Source of the DNA: JAFGUB01 sp050305515
GTDB taxonomy: Bacteria > Campylobacterota > Campylobacteria > Campylobacterales > Sulfurimonadaceae
Reading direction: 5' to 3'
Assembly: GCA_050305515.1 (NCBI GenBank)
Contig: JBNLFL010000043.1
Coordinates: 1-64,000, forward strand
Length of the DNA: 64,000 bases
Below are positions 7,205 through 15,879 of the stretch, piece after piece (the stretch's first letter is position 1; the number at the start of each line of letters is the position of its first letter). The notes under the pieces are model-generated. The model was given only the letters and a program-made list of their open reading frames with translations, did no database searches and was not told the origin of the DNA. The position numbers were made by a program, and so were the translations under genes.

Positions 7205-8854
7205 ATGCTGAAATTTCTGCTTTTAGCGTTACATGTACTCTGGCTGCAGGCCAATATCATCATCACCAACGCTACTATTTACACCGTCGATAAACACAAC
7301 CCTTATGCCGAAGCACTTGTCATCGAAGGCGATACCCTGCGCTACGTGGGTAGCAATGATGCGGCAATGCGTTTTAAACAGACCCAGAGTGACATCATCG
7401 ATGCCAAAGGGGCGTTTATCATGCCCAGCATTATCGATTCGCATACGCATACGGCGCTGGCAGTACTGCTCGATACGCTGGGTGTGAACCTCTCAGGCTC
7501 CAAAGGTCCCAAAGCGATTTTGGAGCGGCTCAGGGCATACCGGCGTGAGCATCCCAAGCGCACACTCTACACCGGGGTGGGTTTTTCGCCCTATGTGTTT
7601 GGTCCCAAAGGTCCGAGCGCCGCGCAGCTTGATGCGATATTCCCGGACGCCATGGCCTTTTTTCTCTCCAACAACGCGCAGCATGCGTGGGTGAATACCA
7701 AAACGCTCGAGTTTCTGGGCATTACCAAAACAACGCCCGACCCGCGGCCGGGGATTCACTACTACGCCCGTAATGCCGAGGGAGATCCAAACGGTTTGCT
7801 CGTAGGTGGCGCGGCGATCTGGCCGCATCTTGAGCGCCTTGGTGTGGCAACGCCCGAGGCGTTTGAAAGCGCGCTCGCTCCCTTTTTGCCGCAACTCTCC
7901 GCGCAGGGCATCACCGCGCTTTTTGATGCGGGCATGTTCAGCGTGGAGCGCTCGGGCTATGCGGCGCTCAACCGCCTCGAAGCGCAGGATCAGTTGCCGC
8001 TGCGCTACTATGCGTCACACTTCGTGCTGAGCGATCATGACGCCCAAAACGCCGCACGTGATTTTCGCGCCTTGCAACAGCGTTACAACCGCGAGCATTT
8101 TAAAGTATCGGCCGTTAAGTTCATCAACGACAACTCCGATGACGACGCGTTTGCCATGGTGTTTGATGAAAAAGAGCTTGAGCGCTATCTGCACCCGCTG
8201 ATGCGTGAGAATATCGACGTCATGATCCACACCTCGCAAGACGCTGCCACGCATGCCGCGCTCAACGCCATTGAACGCGTCAAAAGTGCGCAGCCCCAAT
8301 CGCAAAGCCGCATGACGCTGGCGCATGTGAACATGGTGCGTGAGAGCGATTTTGAGCGCTTTTCCAAGCTGGGCGTTATTGCCAACATGCAACCTTTTGA
8401 TGCCCAGGGCGGAGGCTATTATGAGTACCGCTATATGCTTTATGATACGCCGTGGGAGCACAAGCTCGCACGCCATCGGCACTTTTGCGACTCGGGAATC
8501 GTCCTGAGCGCGAGCAGCGACTACCCCGTCTGCGGCAGCTCACTGGAAGTCTGCAGTCCCTTTTATGGCATACAGATTGCGCTGACGCGCCAAAAGGTGG
8601 ACCCCAAAGCGCGCAAAGCGCCGCTTGATTCTAAGAATGAAAGCCTGAGCCTGGAGGAGGCCATCAAAGCCTACACGCTCAACGGCGCGTATCAACTGCA
8701 TGAAGAGTCCCGGCTGGGATCGCTTGAGCAGGGTAAGCAGGCCGACCTGATCTGGCTTGATCGCAACCCCTTTACATGTAACGTCTACGAGCTAAATAAA
8801 CTCAAAGTGTTGCAAACGATGGTGGGCGGGAAAACCGTCTTTAAGGCGAAGTGA
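7205..8854 (+). CDS. exported YtcJ-like amidohydrolase
   Basis: 549 residues of the metal-dependent amidohydrolase superfamily, closest in layout to YtcJ/DUF amidohydrolase_3 proteins. An N-terminal hydrophobic stretch (MLKFLLLALHVLWLQA) looks like a signal peptide, so the enzyme may act in the periplasm. Metal-binding motifs include IIDSHTHTALA (HxH on strand 1) and, near the end, SSDYPV (catalytic Asp). The tail GSLEQGKQADLIWLDRNPF is the usual closing beta-sandwich. Physiological substrate unknown. The gene carries one perfect palindrome (8772) and a near copy (TTACATGTAC, 7229) in the signal peptide region. AAGGTGC precedes the ATG. Confidence 0.82.
   Translation: MLKFLLLALHVLWLQANIIITNATIYTVDKHNPYAEALVIEGDTLRYVGSNDAAMRFKQTQSDIIDAKGAFIMPSIIDSHTHTALAVLLDTLGVNLSGSKGPKAILERLRAYRREHPKRTLYTGVGFSPYVFGPKGPSAAQLDAIFPDAMAFFLSNNAQHAWVNTKTLEFLGITKTTPDPRPGIHYYARNAEGDPNGLLVGGAAIWPHLERLGVATPEAFESALAPFLPQLSAQGITALFDAGMFSVERSGYAALNRLEAQDQLPLRYYASHFVLSDHDAQNAARDFRALQQRYNREHFKVSAVKFINDNSDDDAFAMVFDEKELERYLHPLMRENIDVMIHTSQDAATHAALNAIERVKSAQPQSQSRMTLAHVNMVRESDFERFSKLGVIANMQPFDAQGGGYYEYRYMLYDTPWEHKLARHRHFCDSGIVLSASSDYPVCGSSLEVCSPFYGIQIALTRQKVDPKARKAPLDSKNESLSLEEAIKAYTLNGAYQLHEESRLGSLEQGKQADLIWLDRNPFTCNVYELNKLKVLQTMVGGKTVFKAK
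8772..8781. repeat. iterated palindrome TTACATGTAA
   Basis: Perfect copy inside the amidohydrolase gene, read as part of the codons for F-T-C-N near the C-terminus. Confidence 0.9.
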
Positions 8855-8902
8855 TGCTATGAATTTCTGTACTTTTGATACCTTACACAGAAAAGAAGTC
8901 TA

Positions 8903-10261
8903 TTAAGACGCATCATCCATCTGAGCGTTGATAACACGCAGATAGGTCTGATAGGTCAGCTGGTAATCAAGGCGGTACTGCAGCAGCCGCTCTTTGGTTT
9001 CAACGGTCTGTATTTCCCTCTGGTTGAGCAGAAAAAGCGAGCCTGATCCCAGTTCGTATTTGCGCTGCTCCATTCTCTCAAGCTTTCTGACAAGTTCGAG
9101 TTCTTCTGTGGTGTTTTGAATGTTTTCAAGAAGCATCCGGGCCGATTCGTCCAGGAGTGCCAGATCGCTTCTGAGTTCAATGAGACGGGTCTGTTTCCGG
9201 GCATCGATCATGTTAATAGTGGCCCGGATCTCTTCGCTTTTTCCGCTGTAGCGGTTCTGTTCAATGGGAAAGTTCATCGTCACGGAGACTTTATACCCGT
9301 TCTCTTCTTTGGGATCATGCACGCCATAAAGGCCAACATCGAGCTCGGGATACTTCAGCTGTTCATTCTCTCTGTGCTGCAGGCGGAGCGCTCTGATCTC
9401 GGTGTCGAATATCTGGAGGTCCTGGCGGTTTTGAAGCGCAAGCTCCATGGAGGCTTCAACGCTTTGGGCGAACGGCACCGACTCAGGCAGTGCAGGCAAA
9501 TGGTATTGGCCGCTGAACTGCTCCGGCGTGAGGTTCAGGTATTTCAAAAAACCTATCAGCGCACTCTGATACTGCATTTGTGCACTCACAAGCCGCTGCT
9601 TCCTGTTGATGACCTGCTGCGCTGCCTCGGTGAGTTCGAGTTCCGAAGCACTTCCTTCTCTGAAGCGCGACTGCAACAGCGCGTGTCGGGTCTGTACTTT
9701 TTCCAGCAATGCATGCATTAGCGCCACCCGTTCGTTATGATACAGCAGCGCATAATAACCCGCCATGACACTGAAATAGAGCGAACGCATTTTCTCCCGA
9801 TACTCAAAATCGCTTTTTTCAAGATCCATTTGTGCCAGACCCAGCTGAAGCCTGCGTTTGTCAATCCGGTTTAAAACCGAAAAGACGGGAATTTTCGCGC
9901 CCAGAAGTATTTCGCCCTCATCTCCGGTCTTGATGTTGTTGTACTCCTGCGTTCCTTCGGCATAGCGATACTGCAGGCTCAGGTCAACGCCAAGTTCCGT
10001 AGGCTTTTCGAGGCCGACGCTGTAATAGGTTCCGGAAGTAACCGGATACTCCTTGTTCTCATACTTTGCGTTCAGCCGGGTGTCAAAGCTGCCCTCGGCA
10101 TAGGTGAGCTTCTCTTTCGCCACGTAAGTGCCGCCGAGTGCCTGTGCGACATAAGGGTTCTCCTTGCTCAGATAGTGCGCGATCTGCACCATGCCAAACG
10201 GCTCCGTCGCCAGAAGCTTGCAAACCGAAAGAAGTCCGAAAAAGGCAATAAAACGGGGCAT
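8903..10261 (-). CDS. TolC-family outer membrane efflux protein
   Basis: 452 residues with a signal peptide (MPRFIAFFGLLSVCKLLA) and two long helical hairpin halves, as in TolC/OEP channel proteins. Examples are the coiled-coil stretch around YHNERVALMHALLEKVQTRH, REGSASELELTEAAQQVI, and the C-terminal repeat YELGSGSLFLLNQREIQTVE, the classic OEP motif. It should form the outer-membrane duct of the export machine whose other parts lie immediately upstream. Only one base separates it from the HlyD-like gene, so they form one operon. Confidence 0.88.
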   Translation of the reverse strand: MPRFIAFFGLLSVCKLLATEPFGMVQIAHYLSKENPYVAQALGGTYVAKEKLTYAEGSFDTRLNAKYENKEYPVTSGTYYSVGLEKPTELGVDLSLQYRYAEGTQEYNNIKTGDEGEILLGAKIPVFSVLNRIDKRRLQLGLAQMDLEKSDFEYREKMRSLYFSVMAGYYALLYHNERVALMHALLEKVQTRHALLQSRFREGSASELELTEAAQQVINRKQRLVSAQMQYQSALIGFLKYLNLTPEQFSGQYHLPALPESVPFAQSVEASMELALQNRQDLQIFDTEIRALRLQHRENEQLKYPELDVGLYGVHDPKEENGYKVSVTMNFPIEQNRYSGKSEEIRATINMIDARKQTRLIELRSDLALLDESARMLLENIQNTTEELELVRKLERMEQRKYELGSGSLFLLNQREIQTVETKERLLQYRLDYQLTYQTYLRVINAQMDDAS

Positions 10262-10262
10262 T

Positions 10263-11525
10263 CTACTTCTCTTTCTTCGTAATCATGCTCGGAGGCAGCG
10301 CGTTATGCAGACGCCAGATCTCATAGCCGATGGAAACCGTCGAGAGACGTACCCAGGCACTGGCATCCGTACCGATTTTAAGAACGTCGTTCGAAGGCCA
10401 CGGCTCTTTCGGGTCTTCGACGACATAGACATAATAGGTACCGTTTGCATGGGCGATGGGGTCAATCTTCTCAACGACGCCACCAAAGGTTCCGTAGGTA
10501 ATTTTAGGCCATCCCGACACCTGCAGTGATGGCCAGCCGTAAAACTGAATGCGTACCGGAAGGCCCGTTTTCATGAGCGGCATGTCAATGCTGCGTATAC
10601 GCAGCAGCAGGGCTTTTTTGGTCACTTCTGGCGTAAAATGCAAAATGGGCTCGCCCTGTTTGACATAGTGGTCGCGATCGTTCTTCAAGACGCGCATCAC
10701 ATAGCCGTCTTTTGTCGCAAAGACTTTCGCCGCACTGTTTCGCGAAAAGTCGATCGATGCATGTTTGTGCTCCTGATCGAGCATTTTAAACGAGTTTTCC
10801 GCATCTAGAATGGCAGAGCTCAACTCCTGAATACGGTTTTGGTGCTCATTCAAAAAACGCGCTTTCTCTTTTTGGTGTATCTGCAGGTTTTTGGATTCGG
10901 TTGCGATGTCGATGCGGGTACTCTCAAGCTCCAGACCGATCTTGATGGAATCGTTTTTGGCCACTTCGTAGCTGCGCTGCGACTCGATACCCTCAGCAAA
11001 AAGTTTGGATACCCGTTCGAAATGGGCCACAGCAGTCTTATGATTGCTTTCCTGCGAACGCACTTTAAGATGCAGCACTTTCAAGCGGTCTTCAATCTGC
11101 TGGATTTTTTTGTCATGAATTTCCAAACCCGTCGTCAGATTTTCCTGAAGGTTCGATCGGCGTTCATCCAAAATAGCGAGCGAATCGCGGATATTGTTTC
11201 TGCGCGTGTCAATATTTTCCATGATGGCACCGAGTTTCGGCAAATATTCGCTGTCCATATCGACCATCTCAAACAGCAGCGTTCCTTCGGTGACAAACTG
11301 CTCTTCGGTCACATTGTACTCCCGTACCAGCCCGGATATGGGTGCCAGAATATTATAATCACGCTCGTTGGGATGGTAGGCAATGAGTTTGCCTTCTCCT
11401 TTGGTCGTCTGTTCCCACGGAAGAAAAAGCATCATAATAAAAGCGCCAATGATAACGCCGGTGATAGTGGCGGCCTTTTTGACGGCGGGTGCCAGATCGA
11501 GCTTGGAAAATGTTTCAGACATCAT
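10263..11525 (-). CDS. HlyD-family membrane fusion protein
   Basis: About 420 residues: a short cytoplasmic end, one membrane segment (ITGVIIGAFIMMLFLPW), a lipoyl-like segment (NILAPISGLVREYNVTEEQF), a long coiled coil (about residues 100-270) and the second half of the barrel-sandwich (KVFATKDGYVMRVL). This is the periplasmic adaptor of type I secretion or efflux systems. GAGGAG lies seven bases before the ATG at 11525, inside the end of the ABC gene, so this start is preferred to the longer open frame. It overlaps the ABC membrane-domain gene by 11 bases, implying translational coupling. Confidence 0.87.
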   Translation of the reverse strand: MMSETFSKLDLAPAVKKAATITGVIIGAFIMMLFLPWEQTTKGEGKLIAYHPNERDYNILAPISGLVREYNVTEEQFVTEGTLLFEMVDMDSEYLPKLGAIMENIDTRRNNIRDSLAILDERRSNLQENLTTGLEIHDKKIQQIEDRLKVLHLKVRSQESNHKTAVAHFERVSKLFAEGIESQRSYEVAKNDSIKIGLELESTRIDIATESKNLQIHQKEKARFLNEHQNRIQELSSAILDAENSFKMLDQEHKHASIDFSRNSAAKVFATKDGYVMRVLKNDRDHYVKQGEPILHFTPEVTKKALLLRIRSIDMPLMKTGLPVRIQFYGWPSLQVSGWPKITYGTFGGVVEKIDPIAHANGTYYVYVVEDPKEPWPSNDVLKIGTDASAWVRLSTVSIGYEIWRLHNALPPSMITKKEK

Positions 11526-12477
11526 GATGCATCTCCTCAAGCGAAGATGAGAGTTTTCCGATCTTATAAAATCCTTCAATACCTTCATAGATATAATCAA
11601 TCTGCTTGACAAAACTGTTAATGGAATAGATCAGCGCGACCACAATAATCTCGGCTGCGACAAACTCCCCGACAGGCATCTCACCACTGATGACAAGAAG
11701 ACTCCCCTGCAGAAAAAATCCGGTAATAATGATGCCCTGAACAATGAAACTCAGCGCCAGCTGTTTAAACATCACTCTGAAATGCTTTTGGCGCGCATCG
11801 ACATACGCGCTCATTTTATGATCCAATGTCTCAAGGGTCTCGTGCGCTGACGTGGTTCGTACAGGAATCTTTTGCAAAAAATAGATGGCGGCATGTTTGG
11901 CATCGGATCGTTCAACCGCATAAATAACGCCGTTGTAACCCAGAACAAAGGTCAGCACAACATAGACAACAAAAATAAAAAACGCACTGTAAAAGAGGGA
12001 AAGATCAAAAATCATCAGCAGAATGAGACTCATGAAAATCTGAACAATAAGCCCCGCACCGTTGAGAACGAAGACAGGGAATATTTTTTGAACGGTAGTG
12101 ATGTCGAAAAAATAGTTCATCAATTTGTCTACAGGATCTTTGAGCGTCGCGGATTCTTTGTTTATCTGCAGGGCTTTATTGGCAATGTCAAAGCCCTGCT
12201 CAACGAAAACACGCTGTTCGAACTTTTCAATAATATACTCCTGAAGCAGCCTTAACATAACAACAAAAATAAATACGATAGAAATGACTGAGCCCAGAAC
12301 AAAGGCAGAAATCGAAGAGTGGGACATCAGGCTGTTGATAACAAATGACGATGTCAGGGGTATGGAAAGGACCAGCAAACTCTCTAAGAGTGTGTAGTAA
12401 AGCACGTAATAGATACTTCCGGCATCCAATTTCGCGGTATTGATAAAACCGGCTTTTACAATATTTTTAATTCCCAT
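11515..12477 (-). CDS. ABC exporter membrane domain without ATPase domain
   Basis: 320 residues covering one type I ABC exporter transmembrane domain. Hydrophobic segments lie around 22-60, 60-85, 135-185 and 245-290, and the segment PVGEFVAAEIIVVALIYSIN matches the usual TM5-TM6 region. The protein stops at GKLSSSLEEMHHDV, where the nucleotide-binding domain would normally begin; there is no Walker A, signature or Walker B motif here or next door. Its stop codon lies inside the HlyD ribosome-binding region. It may pair with an ATPase encoded elsewhere or act as a non-hydrolysing platform. It is the first gene of a three-gene operon. Confidence 0.8.
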   Translation of the reverse strand: MGIKNIVKAGFINTAKLDAGSIYYVLYYTLLESLLVLSIPLTSSFVINSLMSHSSISAFVLGSVISIVFIFVVMLRLLQEYIIEKFEQRVFVEQGFDIANKALQINKESATLKDPVDKLMNYFFDITTVQKIFPVFVLNGAGLIVQIFMSLILLMIFDLSLFYSAFFIFVVYVVLTFVLGYNGVIYAVERSDAKHAAIYFLQKIPVRTTSAHETLETLDHKMSAYVDARQKHFRVMFKQLALSFIVQGIIITGFFLQGSLLVISGEMPVGEFVAAEIIVVALIYSINSFVKQIDYIYEGIEGFYKIGKLSSSLEEMHHDV

Positions 12478-12718
12478 AATACTCTTTTTACGGCAGAGTC
12501 CGACCCTGCTTTTCTTTATGGGGCTAATTGTTCTAAAACAATTGTGAAGAGCGGCTTAGTTTATTATATTTATAATTTCAGATAATCAACAATATAGTTT
12601 TTAAACTTTTGGTGCGCATTTCAAAAAATCTCAAACACTTCTTAACCCACCTCCCCTTTTATCACAAAGTAAGATAAAATAATCATTTCAGTTATTTTTA
12701 ACCTTCAAGGAGTCGCTC

Positions 12719-13432
12719 ATGTTTCAAATGCAAAGATACAGACACCTTGGCCGCCTGTATATCCTGCTTGCAGTGCTATTCCTGTCGGGATGCAGCGAGC
12801 TTCCAAGCGGACAGGTCATTGATGCAGAAACCGGAGAACCGGTCGCGGGCGCTTTTGTTCTGGCACGCTATGAGTGGGACGGTTTTCCCATCTCTCCCGA
12901 TCCCGGTGCCGTTCCCAAAAACCGCTGCTACGGTTCTCTGGTCACACAAACCGATGCACAGGGACGATACGACTTTACAACACAGGCTGCAAATATTCCG
13001 ACAACCGAAATGCATTTCCGTAAACGGGTGCGCCTTGTCACTTACGCTCCCGGCTATACAACGGGCCATTCCGCCAGTCACACCTATTTCAACGCACCTA
13101 AGGGCATTTTTGTCACACCGGCCCTAACCGTTGCCCACGACAATGACCTTCTTAAAATATCCAAAACAACAGAACCCCTTCAGGAACATCGCGGCCCCTA
13201 TCTTCTTAATATCGCGGCATACAACATCTGCAACAGCGCGACACCCAGTCACCTTGCTTTTTTCGACGCCATAATTTCCGATCTCACCTCAAATGCGAAG
13301 AACGTTTCAGGGTTTGCCTCGGCACTGGAGCTATGTCGTATGAAACAGAAGACTGAATCAAGAATGGGCATCACCACAGATCCCGAAGCCTGTAGCAGTT
13401 TTGAGCAGAAGTCTCAGGCTCCTCGGCTGTAG
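12719..13432 (+). CDS. lipoprotein with carboxypeptidase-regulatory-like domain
   Basis: 237 residues beginning with a lipoprotein signal peptide (LYILLAVLFLSGC, lipobox LSGC at about residue 25). The mature start PSGQVIDAETGEPVAGAFVL is typical of the CarboxypepD_reg/Cna-B-like beta-sandwich, with TDAQGRYDF as the second hallmark. The C-terminal half holds several cysteines and is unassigned. Probably an envelope-anchored protein of unknown role. AAGGAG precedes the ATG with ideal spacing. Confidence 0.75.
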   Translation: MFQMQRYRHLGRLYILLAVLFLSGCSELPSGQVIDAETGEPVAGAFVLARYEWDGFPISPDPGAVPKNRCYGSLVTQTDAQGRYDFTTQAANIPTTEMHFRKRVRLVTYAPGYTTGHSASHTYFNAPKGIFVTPALTVAHDNDLLKISKTTEPLQEHRGPYLLNIAAYNICNSATPSHLAFFDAIISDLTSNAKNVSGFASALELCRMKQKTESRMGITTDPEACSSFEQKSQAPRL

Positions 13433-13453
13433 CGTTGTAATCAGAGACAACCG

Positions 13454-13744
13454 CTAGATGAAAGTGATCTTTTCCGACTTGATAAGCTTGATGTCCTCAT
13501 CATTGAGCGTCTCATAACTGTAGAGAAAACAGCACGGTTTCTCTTTGATTTTTTTATGGATTTCCCAAAATTCCTCCAGATTCCCGACAATGTAGACGTT
13601 TTCGGCATGCAGCGATTTGAGCGGAAGACCGATGAGCCCGTGGGAGAGTGTAATGGTGAAAAGTTCCATCATCTCGCTATTGACGGTGATGGGGCCGTTT
13701 CCTTTAAGAAGTATGACCTTCGGATGCGTGCTGTTTTGCGACAT
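13454..13744 (-). CDS. hypothetical protein, 96 aa
   Basis: Unrecognised small protein without signal peptide (starts MSQNSTHPKVILLKGNGPIT, ends IKLIKSEKITFI). The alternation of short hydrophobic strands with a helix around LEEFWEIHKKIKE suggests an alpha/beta fold. AAAAGG precedes the ATG. It converges on the lipoprotein gene at 12719, with 21 bases between stop codons. Confidence 0.55.
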   Translation of the reverse strand: MSQNSTHPKVILLKGNGPITVNSEMMELFTITLSHGLIGLPLKSLHAENVYIVGNLEEFWEIHKKIKEKPCCFLYSYETLNDEDIKLIKSEKITFI

Positions 13745-13809
13745 CTAAAACCTTTTTATACAGAAAATACATATTGCATTCCATGCAGCGTAGCTTTAAT
13801 TTATTTTCC

Positions 13810-13819
13810 TTACATGTAA
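13810..13819. repeat. iterated palindrome TTACATGTAA
   Basis: Perfect copy between the divergent genes at 13454-13744 and 13898-14647. Confidence 0.9.
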
Positions 13820-13897
13820 TGCCGGAAACACTGAGAGTGCCTTTTTTTTAATCCATCCGCATCTTCCGTTTCTGCGCTGCCGGGAGTATGATTTTGC

Positions 13898-14647
13898 ATG
13901 ACAAACGCCAATACGAAAACCCTCTTCATCATCAAAACCGGAAAGACGTTTCCCAGCACCGAAAAAGAGCTGGGCGATTTTGACGCGTGGACAAAACGCA
14001 GCTTCGGGGATACCGATCTTGCCGTCGATGTCGTTGACATTCAGGGAGGCACGCCGCTTCCCGACCCCTTTCACTGTGCCGGAGCCGTCATTACCGGTTC
14101 GCACGACATGGTAAGCGACGAACACGGCTGGAGCCTCGCGCTGGAGGCGTGGGTCCGGCAGATGGTGCCGCTGGGCGTTCCGGTTCTGGGCATCTGTTAC
14201 GGGCATCAGCTTATCGCCAAGGCGCTCGGCGGCCTCAGCGCCGACCATCCCGCTGGAAAGGAGATTGGTACGGTGCGCGTTACTACGGTCGCGGACACCT
14301 CAGGCGACCCCGTTTTCAAGGCACTGCCGCAGCATTTCGACGCGCACACTACCCACACACAGTCGGTACTGCGGCTTCCCGAAGGGGCGCGCGTTTTTGC
14401 CTCGAACCCGCACGATCCCCACCACGCGGTCCGTTTCAACGCAACCATGTGGGGCGTGCAGTTTCACCCCGAATACGATACGCGCATCATGGAAAGCTAC
14501 ATTCTCAACCAGCGTGAGGAGCTCGAAACCGCAGGCTTCGATATTGCAGCGCTGTTACAGGAAGTACGCCCTACCGAAGCCGCCGCTTCGGTCACAAAAC
14601 AGTTTGCGCAAATGGTAGCCGCCATGACGCAGACAGCAAAAAAATAA
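13898..14647 (+). CDS. class I glutamine amidotransferase
   Basis: 249 residues of the GuaA-like class I glutamine amidotransferase family. The nucleophile elbow is VLGICYGHQLIAKALGG (Cys near residue 100), the oxyanion region is TGSHDMVSD, and the catalytic His-Glu pair is in VQFHPEYD. It stands alone without a synthase domain. Homologues are annotated as GMP-synthase-like or gamma-glutamyl hydrolase-like, so the acceptor reaction is unknown. The ATG lies 11 bases after a GGGAG. Confidence 0.85.
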   Translation: MTNANTKTLFIIKTGKTFPSTEKELGDFDAWTKRSFGDTDLAVDVVDIQGGTPLPDPFHCAGAVITGSHDMVSDEHGWSLALEAWVRQMVPLGVPVLGICYGHQLIAKALGGLSADHPAGKEIGTVRVTTVADTSGDPVFKALPQHFDAHTTHTQSVLRLPEGARVFASNPHDPHHAVRFNATMWGVQFHPEYDTRIMESYILNQREELETAGFDIAALLQEVRPTEAAASVTKQFAQMVAAMTQTAKK

Positions 14648-14715
14648 CACTAAAATTTTTAACACCGTCCCGACTTGTGCTATGCTTTAATGCACAATAA
14701 TATGAGGCAAGTAAC

Positions 14716-15723
14716 ATGGAGCCTTCCCAACTTCTTTTTAATGCTGTTGAATCTCTCACTACCCCGATACTGCTTCTGGAACAGGGCGCTTCGGCTATCT
14801 GGACAATCGTTTACGCCAATGGCGTCATGAAGCAGTTCCTCAACGACGAAACCGATACGCTTCCCGATGCCCTGCAAACGCTGATGCTGCACTACAGTGA
14901 CGATCTGCACACGGTGCATGATTTCGAGTTTTCAGGTGCCATCTACGATCTGCATTGTCATCAAAGCGGCTCACAGGTTCTGCTCTGCTTTGCACCGGTT
15001 GCGGGTGATTTTTTCCAACAGGTAACCCTGAGTGATCTTGGCAGTTCGTGCAGCGCCATTGTTATCGTGCTTGACGAACAGGGCCAACTTGCCGACGCCA
15101 ACGAATGTTTTTTAAACTTTACCGGAAAAAAGAAGTCGGAAATTATGGGACACTCGTTTTTTGCCGAATTTATCCCGGGTGACACGCAAAAACTCAACAG
15201 CTATCTTAAAGAGATCACAACCCATTCCAGCTACCATCAAAATTTCATTACACCCATCAAAAATGCCAAAGGAGAAATGTACCGCATCAACTGGCAGGTC
15301 TCCCGGATGGTACGCCATGAAAAAACCTACATTGTTGCCATCGGCAGCGACATCAGCCGCCTCATTAAACGTCAGGACGACATGATGCGCCAGCTGACAG
15401 CCATAAAAGTCGGGTTTAACTATTTTCCCTATGCCGTCGCCTATGCCAACCATCAGGGCATCATCACCTCGATGAACATCCGCTTTAAAAAACTTTTCGG
15501 CATCAAAGAATCCGGTATCCACTTTGACAAAATCGCACTCTTCAAAAAACACATCGGCTTTGAAGCGATGGCGGCGAACATCGCACTTATCAAGGAAACA
15601 AGCTATACGTTCGAATATCATCAGGGCGACAGCAGCAGACGCGTCCGGGTCGATATCCGCCTTCTTGCCGATAAGCACGAGTTACCGCCGTTTTATGTCA
15701 TAGTTGTCAGACCGTTAGCATAA
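14716..15723 (+). CDS. multi-PAS sensor protein without output domain
   Basis: 335 residues with at least two recognisable PAS segments: a central one (AIVIVLDEQGQLADANECFL to the PAC-like VSRMVRHEKTYIVAIGSDIS) and a C-terminal one (GFNYFPYAVAYANHQGIITS). A less clear PAS-like segment lies at the N-terminus. No kinase, GGDEF, EAL or receptor domain follows, so it must signal by protein contact, or be a relic of a larger sensor. AGGCAAG precedes the ATG. It is monocistronic as far as can be seen. Confidence 0.72.
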   Translation: MEPSQLLFNAVESLTTPILLLEQGASAIWTIVYANGVMKQFLNDETDTLPDALQTLMLHYSDDLHTVHDFEFSGAIYDLHCHQSGSQVLLCFAPVAGDFFQQVTLSDLGSSCSAIVIVLDEQGQLADANECFLNFTGKKKSEIMGHSFFAEFIPGDTQKLNSYLKEITTHSSYHQNFITPIKNAKGEMYRINWQVSRMVRHEKTYIVAIGSDISRLIKRQDDMMRQLTAIKVGFNYFPYAVAYANHQGIITSMNIRFKKLFGIKESGIHFDKIALFKKHIGFEAMAANIALIKETSYTFEYHQGDSSRRVRVDIRLLADKHELPPFYVIVVRPLA

Positions 15724-15838
15724 AGCGATGCGGTTTACGCTGCCAGACCAACGTTATTTCAAAAATCCGTATTCAGCACCGTTAAGATAAATTTACACGC
15801 TATTGGATCTTATTTACATTCACGTAACATTAGTTTTT

Positions 15839-15869
15839 TATGATATTTGTTTATCGAATCAATATCATA
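15839..15869 (+). promoter_or_regulatory. inverted repeat before the FG-GAP gene
   Basis: TATGATAT (15839-15846) and ATATCATA (15862-15869) form a perfect 8-base inverted repeat with a 15-base spacer, ending against the AAGGA ribosome-binding site of the gene at 15880. It could be an operator or an mRNA hairpin near the start codon. Confidence 0.4.
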
Positions 15870-15879
15870 AGGATTCAAA

